A DNA stretch of 64,000 nt from assembly GCA_963676905.2 (NCBI GenBank), contig CAXXVE010000001.1, forward strand, positions 1,984,001-2,048,000. The letters are read 5' to 3'. The position numbers were made by a program, and so were the translations under genes. This stretch comes from Oceanispirochaeta sp963676905 (GTDB lineage: Bacteria; Spirochaetota; Spirochaetia; DSM-2461). Of this stretch, positions 59,360 through 64,000 are shown piece after piece. A model generated the notes under the pieces. The model had not been told where the DNA came from and did not search any database. It worked only from the letters and a program-made list of their open reading frames with translations. Positions within the stretch are counted from its first letter, which is position 1. Every line of letters begins with the position of its first letter.

Positions 59360-59595
59360 AACCCGTTCTGATCCCTTTTCTGTGGACTGCTTAGATGCTT
59401 TAAAAGAGCAGCTCGGAGAGGCCGCCCCGGAGTTCAAGAGTTCCGGCGAGGACCGGAGGCAGAAACTCTTTAAGGAGTCAAGCTGAGAACAATTAATATT
59501 GAACAGCCTGTCAGCCGCTCTTGAACACTCCCCCTCCCGGGGAGTAGAGTTGAATACATTTTCCGCCTTTGACGGTCCCGGTAAGGATTTTTCAA

Positions 59596-61125
59596 TTGAA
59601 AATTATCAACAATCTCTACAGAATCATTCTGACATCTCTGTTCGCATTTGTTCTGGCTTCTCTTTTTTCCCTGAATTCCATGGTGGCCATACTCAAGTTC
59701 AAGGATCTCTCGCTTCAGGTCTGGAAGGTCAAGAATGACTGGGACAGCCTGTCTCTGATTACCTCGGATATCATGTTTCTCCAGATTGATTCCATAGAAG
59801 CCCTTCCGGAGCTCTATACCAGCTGGACTGAAAAGAGTGAAGCCCTCCAACACTCCTTTGACGCCCTGCGAAAACACCCCAAAATAGGAACACTCTCTTC
59901 TGATCAGATCGGTGAGCTGATCCATGCCGCTCATATCTGGAAGTTCTCAAGGGAACGGGTTCTCGAAGCCCAGAAGATCCTCCACCGCCAGATCCGGGAC
60001 AATGAGATCCTCAATACTCTTTTGAGGGGAGGTGAGCCTACACTTTATGAGAATATTCAGGCATTGAGCAGCGATCCCGGTTTGAGCTTTGAAGAAAAGA
60101 AGGTGTACCGCTTCTTCTCTTCCAATATGGCTGTCTTCAATATGACCAGGAACGAATTCACGGATATCCTGAACAAGGTGAATGACGAAATTCCGGGGAT
60201 TCTGGAGCGGCAGATTTTACTTCGAATCCTGATGACTGTTTTTCTGTATCTTCTTATTATCATTTTCACTCTTTTCTTTCTGGGACGGATATCAAAACCC
60301 ATGAATGAGCTGACCACCGTTATGGGGGGCATCGGAGATATGGAGTACCGTAATATTGATCCTTCTGAGGTTTGGCAGGGGGAGTGCCGCAATGAGATTG
60401 ATATTATCCAGAAGGGTGTTTTTGAGATGAGCCGCCGCATGGCAGGTCTTTATGAGGAGAATCTTGCCATCGAGAAGGAGAAGCAGGAAGCAAGGCTCAA
60501 GGCTCTGCAGTATCAGATCAACCCCCATTTTCTTTACAATACCCTGGGTACCATTCAGATGGCGGCCCTGATGGAGAATCACTCCCGACTGGCTCAGGTG
60601 ATCAGAAGTCTCAGTGATCTGCTTCGCAAGACCATCAATATCACAGGAGAAATGGTTTCTCTGTCCAATGAACTCTCCATGATTGATGACTATATCAACA
60701 TCATGCAATTCCGGTACTTTGACAGGATTACAGTGATAAAGCAGATTCCCCAGGACTGCATGAAAATCTATATTCCCAGCCGGATTCTCCAGCCTCTGCT
60801 GGAGAACGCCATCGGCCACGGACTCAGTGATCTGCTGAATCAGCCTGAAGGGCAGGGCGAGATCAGGATTGAAGCTTCCCTTGCAGAGGATGTTCTGGAG
60901 CTGCTTATCAGAGATAACGGAAGCGGCATGGACCTGTCAACTTTAAAGTCTGTTTTTTTCAGAGGGGGGGAGGATGACGCCTCCCATGTTGGACTGAGAA
61001 ATATAGATGAGAGGATCAAGCTGCACTTCGGCGCTTCTTTCGGAGTGACAGTTGAGAGCCGGCAGGGTGAGGGAACCGCTGTGAAGATCTGTCTTCCCGT
61101 CATTGAGAGCCTGAACAATGGATAG
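59596..61125 (+). CDS. Membrane sensor histidine kinase, LytS/YesM type
   Basis: A 509-residue kinase. Helix 1 is near residues 8-30, a helical periplasmic sensor follows, helix 2 near 209-231, then HAMP (LGRISKPMNELTTVMGG) and a His_kinase domain with the family motif QYQINPHFLYNTLGTIQ (His311) and an ATPase with LLENAIGHGL and IRDNGSGM. I choose TTG at 59596 because AAGGA lies eight bases upstream; the frame is open to a TTG at 59569. It overlaps the AraC-type response regulator gene by eight bases. It probably senses the substrate of the downstream tripartite transporter. Confidence 0.87.
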   Translation: MKIINNLYRIILTSLFAFVLASLFSLNSMVAILKFKDLSLQVWKVKNDWDSLSLITSDIMFLQIDSIEALPELYTSWTEKSEALQHSFDALRKHPKIGTLSSDQIGELIHAAHIWKFSRERVLEAQKILHRQIRDNEILNTLLRGGEPTLYENIQALSSDPGLSFEEKKVYRFFSSNMAVFNMTRNEFTDILNKVNDEIPGILERQILLRILMTVFLYLLIIIFTLFFLGRISKPMNELTTVMGGIGDMEYRNIDPSEVWQGECRNEIDIIQKGVFEMSRRMAGLYEENLAIEKEKQEARLKALQYQINPHFLYNTLGTIQMAALMENHSRLAQVIRSLSDLLRKTINITGEMVSLSNELSMIDDYINIMQFRYFDRITVIKQIPQDCMKIYIPSRILQPLLENAIGHGLSDLLNQPEGQGEIRIEASLAEDVLELLIRDNGSGMDLSTLKSVFFRGGEDDASHVGLRNIDERIKLHFGASFGVTVESRQGEGTAVKICLPVIESLNNG

Positions 61126-62671
61126 AGTTCTGATCGTCGATGACGAACCCTTTTACAGACAGTCCTTTTCCAGAATTATTGACTGGCTGGCTCTGGATCT
61201 TATGATACCCGAGGAGGCCATTAACGGCAGTGATGCCCTGGAGAAGATCCGCAGCGGTGGATTCAATCTTGTAATCACCGACATAAAGATGCCCAAAATG
61301 AACGGACTTGAGCTCATACGCCGGGCTTCCCTTGAGGTCCCGGAGTGCCGTTTTGTTGTACTCAGCGCCTTTAACGAGTTCGCTCTTGTGAAGGAGGCCT
61401 TCAAGCTGGGGGCAGTGGACTACCTTCTGAAACATCAGATCTCCCAGGAGGCGGTGGAGCAGTCGGTCCTCCGTTTCAGGGAAAAGCGGGGAATCCGGCG
61501 TGACCCTGTTCTGCAGGAAAGATCCTTCAAGACCTCCTTTCTTCTGAATGCTGCGGGAACTCTGATTGATCCGGTTCAGATATCGGAGGTGCTTGGGATT
61601 CCTTCGGACCGTGAAGGAGGGAGAATATATCCCGCCAGAGGAATCATCCATGGACGGGCGCATGCCGGGATCGGAGGGGAAAAGCCTGAATCGGAAGAAA
61701 AGCCTCTGGATGAGCTGTTCAGGGAGATGGCTGAGGTCTTTTCCGATATTTTTATCCACCGGGATGGAAGGGAGCTGACTTTTTTTCTTGTCTCACCGAA
61801 ACCTCTCTCATGGCAGGAACTGGACTCCCGATGGTCCTCCATTCACAGCTTTCTGCGAGAGCATTGCGGTCCGGTTTCTATAGGTTTCTCCCTGCCGGGA
61901 GACTCCTTTCACACTCTGTCATCCTCCCTGCAGGAGGGGGCACTCTGCCTCTCGCACTTTGTTACCCGGGGAAAGGGCTCCCTCACAAGCCACCCCAGAA
62001 TCCACAATGACGGAAAGACCCCTGATTTCCCTGTTATGGAGAATCTGACCGGGGATATTGTGGAGAAATCACCAGAGGATTCGGAGAGGATCATCCGGAC
62101 ACTGGCACTCAATCCGCCGGATTACAGAGGTTGTTCCCCGGATCTGGTCCGCCTCTATTTCAGCCGTGCCCTGGCCCATCTGGTCACGGCGGCCGAGATG
62201 ATGCATCTTCAGGACCATCCCCGTCTGGCATGCCTTTTTTCCGCTTTACGGGGAGATACTGAGGACTGGGACCTTGAGGACTTTAACTCCTTTCTCAGTG
62301 ATATTGCCGGCTTCTTTTCATCCATGAAGACTGTGGATAATCCCGTTATCGGGAGTGTTATCGAATATCTCCATATCCACTATGCCGATCCTCTGACTCT
62401 GGCGGAAGTGGCGGAGAACTTTCAGGTGCATCCCTCTTATCTGAGCCGTCTGTTTACCAGAGAGGCGGGGACAGGATTTGCCCGGTACCTGGCAGAGGTC
62501 CGGATAAAGGCAGCTGTTAAACTGATGGACACAAAGGCCTACAGGGTTTCCGAGCTTGCTGAACTTGTGGGGATTTCACAGCCCGAAACCTTCTGCCGTG
62601 TATTCAAGCGGGTCATGGGAATGAGCCCCAGCAGCTACGTTCAAAGCCGGGGTAAAAAACTGACGGATTAA
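61118..62671 (+). CDS. Response regulator with AraC-type DNA-binding domain (YesN type)
   Basis: A 517-residue regulator. The receiver domain has VLIVDDEPFYRQSF, phospho-acceptor Asp55 (VITDIKMPKMNG) and a variant Lys in YLLKHQIS. A middle region of about 270 residues is poorly conserved. The C-terminal AraC domain (about 410-515) contains two helix-turn-helix units: LTLAEVAENFQVHPSYLSRLF and VSELAELVGISQPETFCRVF with the final MGMSPSSYVQSR (quoted in parts). It is translated from inside the kinase stop. The transporter genes directly downstream are the obvious target. Confidence 0.92.
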   Translation: MDRVLIVDDEPFYRQSFSRIIDWLALDLMIPEEAINGSDALEKIRSGGFNLVITDIKMPKMNGLELIRRASLEVPECRFVVLSAFNEFALVKEAFKLGAVDYLLKHQISQEAVEQSVLRFREKRGIRRDPVLQERSFKTSFLLNAAGTLIDPVQISEVLGIPSDREGGRIYPARGIIHGRAHAGIGGEKPESEEKPLDELFREMAEVFSDIFIHRDGRELTFFLVSPKPLSWQELDSRWSSIHSFLREHCGPVSIGFSLPGDSFHTLSSSLQEGALCLSHFVTRGKGSLTSHPRIHNDGKTPDFPVMENLTGDIVEKSPEDSERIIRTLALNPPDYRGCSPDLVRLYFSRALAHLVTAAEMMHLQDHPRLACLFSALRGDTEDWDLEDFNSFLSDIAGFFSSMKTVDNPVIGSVIEYLHIHYADPLTLAEVAENFQVHPSYLSRLFTREAGTGFARYLAEVRIKAAVKLMDTKAYRVSELAELVGISQPETFCRVFKRVMGMSPSSYVQSRGKKLTD

Positions 62672-62746
62672 GTAAAATAGCGTCATAGACAGCTCATCTG
62701 AAGGGTCATATCATAAATCAAAATTCAATATTCACAGGAGAATAAT

Positions 62747-63691
62747 GTGAAAAAAATTATAACTTTGCTGTCTGTTCTTGCTGTTCTGACAACCGCTGTT
62801 TTCGCGGAAGGAACACAGGATGCTGCAGCTTACCCCTCAAAAAGTATCAACCTGATAGTTCCCTTCTCAGCGGGAGGCGGAACCGACGCTGTTGCCAGAG
62901 CTATGGCTAAATCCGCTGAGAAATACCTCGGCCAGTCCATCGTTGTCCTGAACAAGACAGGAGGCTCCGGAGCTGTGGGAATGACAGCCGGTGCTACTTC
63001 CACACCCGACGGCTACACAGTAACCATGATTACAAGAGAGATTGTCTCTCTGCCCCTTATGGGACTGGCTCAGATCACTCCCGATGACTTTGATCTGATC
63101 AGACTCGCCAATATGGACCCTGCTCTTCTCTGTGTGAAAGAAGACTCCCCCTATGAAAACATTCAGCAGCTTGTAGAAGATGCCAGAGCCAACGAGGGAA
63201 GCATCCGCTTTGCCAGTACTGCAAAACCCAACTTCTACATCCTCGCCCTTGAAAACAATCAGGGCATCAAATTCAACCAGATTCCCTTCAACGGCGCTGC
63301 AGAGGCAATTCCCTCTGTCATCGGAGGCCATACAGATTTCACAGTTGCCGGTCCCGGAGAACTGATCGCACAGATCGAAGGCAAGCAGCTCCGCCCCCTG
63401 GCCATCATGGCTCCCGAACGCATCAAGGCCCTCTCCGATGTCCCCACATTCAAGGAAGAGGGATATGATGTTGTATCCGGAACATGGAGAGGTCTTGCGG
63501 TTCCCAAAGACACTCCTGAAGCTGTGAAAACAAAGCTTGAAGATGCTTTTGCCAAGGCCATTGCAGACCCCGACTTCATATCCTTCATGGAAAATGCCAA
63601 ACTCGGTATCTACGATCTGAGCAGTGAGGATTTCCGCGAGTACATCAATTCTGATACAGCTGTCATTACCGACATCGTTTCAAAACTGTAA
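62747..63691 (+). CDS. Tripartite tricarboxylate transporter substrate-binding protein (TctC/Bug family)
   Basis: A 314-residue periplasmic binding protein that starts with GTG (AGGAG about eight bases upstream). A signal peptide ends near Phe-Ala at residues 19-20. The mature N-terminus YPSKSINLIVPFSAGGGTDAVAR is the Bug/TctC hallmark, followed by KTGGSGAVGMTAGATSTPDGYT and the late LSDVPTFKEEGYDVVSGTWRG. These proteins bind carboxylates such as citrate or glutamate-like compounds without an obvious class marker. It is followed by a hairpin terminator and the TctB gene. Confidence 0.93.
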   Translation: MKKIITLLSVLAVLTTAVFAEGTQDAAAYPSKSINLIVPFSAGGGTDAVARAMAKSAEKYLGQSIVVLNKTGGSGAVGMTAGATSTPDGYTVTMITREIVSLPLMGLAQITPDDFDLIRLANMDPALLCVKEDSPYENIQQLVEDARANEGSIRFASTAKPNFYILALENNQGIKFNQIPFNGAAEAIPSVIGGHTDFTVAGPGELIAQIEGKQLRPLAIMAPERIKALSDVPTFKEEGYDVVSGTWRGLAVPKDTPEAVKTKLEDAFAKAIADPDFISFMENAKLGIYDLSSEDFREYINSDTAVITDIVSKL

Positions 63692-63702
63692 TTTATCTGC
63701 TG

Positions 63703-63728
63703 CCCCGGTAGAAATACCGGGGTCTTTT
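63703..63728 (+). terminator. Hairpin terminator/attenuator between tctC and tctB
   Basis: CCCCGGTA (63703-63710) and TACCGGGG (63715-63722) pair around GAAA and are followed by TCTTTT. As it is inside the transporter operon, it probably lets the binding protein be made in excess over the membrane subunits. Confidence 0.75.
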
Positions 63729-63740
63729 AGGATTTCCATT

Positions 63741-64000
63741 ATGAAAAATATTTTGAAAAAAACAGATTTCTGGGTAGGGCTTATCTCTCTTGTTCTGGGG
63801 TTCTTTGTCTTTTCAGTAACTTTTACTTTCAAGCAGACCCTGATCACCGATAATTTCCTGGGTGCTACTTTTTTTCCCAGAATTATATCTGTTGTTATGA
63901 TGCTTCTTTCAATTTCTCTACTCTGGTCAACATTGGCAGCGGTAAAGAGTTCTTCTGATGATGACTCTGCCGGAAATAACAGTACTGCCTTTTCTATGGA
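63741..64000 (+). CDS. Tripartite tricarboxylate transporter small membrane subunit TctB (partial)
   Basis: The first 86 residues are present and the gene runs off the window. Helix 1 (DFWVGLISLVLGFFVFSVTF) and helix 2 (IISVVMMLLSISLLWSTLA) separated by a GATFFPRI motif are the usual TctB arrangement; a Ser/Asp-rich loop follows. With TctA, expected next, it forms the membrane part of the secondary transporter fed by the upstream binding protein. Start at ATG 63741; AGGA lies 8-11 bases upstream. Confidence 0.85.
   Translation, partial: MKNILKKTDFWVGLISLVLGFFVFSVTFTFKQTLITDNFLGATFFPRIISVVMMLLSISLLWSTLAAVKSSSDDDSAGNNSTAFSM

Overview
ORGANISM. The window is bacterial chromosome, almost certainly from a free-living, flagellated, saccharolytic spirochaete (Spirochaetales/Spirochaetaceae-like). 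The best marker is a spirochaete-type FlaB core flagellin (35356-36216, minus). It fits with the two chemoreceptors, the family-1 and tripartite sugar/acid uptake systems and the maltose and sucrose genes. Base composition looks even throughout. I see no rRNA, tRNA, CRISPR array, insertion sequence or prophage, so this reads as core and metabolic chromosome rather than an island. LAYOUT. (1) 1-4217, minus: a tightly overlapping operon for D-glutamate cyclase (split in two genes), 5-oxoprolinase PxpBAC and a class IV aminotransferase. (2) 4525-10257: a 7TM chemoreceptor, then a TrmB-family regulator, class IV aminotransferase and MFS transporter run under a 28-bp palindrome, then a small MshEN-like protein. 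(3) 10405-17559: an inositol-monophosphatase-family enzyme, then an operon made of an MtmB-like methylamine methyltransferase homologue that carries Leu where pyrrolysine should be, plus a YkoE/D/C-type ECF transporter; then a methyltransferase and a DUF1697 protein. (4) 17762-26116: a zinc alcohol dehydrogenase, a VOC protein and FadR-type GntR regulator, and a divergent ABC uptake and sugar-acid catabolic operon (binding protein, two permeases, enolase-superfamily dehydratase, SDR, DapA-family aldolase). (5) 26190-30175: a second ECF transporter (fused ATPase, T, S) and two paralogous lipoproteins. (6) 30342-35255: maltose phosphorylase, beta-phosphoglucomutase and a GH13 alpha-glucosidase around a LacI-type operator. 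(7) 35356-37648: flaB and an orphan DNA methyltransferase that face away from a palindromic sigma-28 promoter. (8) 37721-41676: sucrose-phosphate synthase/phosphatase fusion, zinc ribbon, and divergent GH32-like protein. (9) 41722-50270: an NtrB/NtrC-like pair followed by a sigma-54 promoter and an RND efflux operon that ends in a PII-like protein. (10) 50351-53722: a Cache chemoreceptor and purC. (11) 54052-59359: a stressosome-like module (RsbR, RsbS, RsbT, RsbX homologues) in one operon with a hybrid histidine kinase. (12) 59596-64000: a LytS/YesM-type kinase, an AraC-type response regulator and a tripartite tricarboxylate transporter (TctC, partial TctB). HOW THE PARTS FIT. Several regulatory links can be read directly. 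A TTGTCnGACAA palindrome occurs at the gntR start, just downstream of the sugar-acid operon promoter, and inside the purC promoter spacer. The NtrC-type activator sits directly upstream of a well-spaced -24/-12 promoter with a dyad enhancer candidate. FlaB and the DNA methyltransferase share one palindromic sigma-28 -10 element. The most novel items are the non-pyrrolysine MtmB homologue tied to an ECF transporter, the palindromic divergent sigma-28 promoter, and the stressosome-hybrid kinase operon. Ends: the aminotransferase at 1 and TctB at 64000 are cut by the window.
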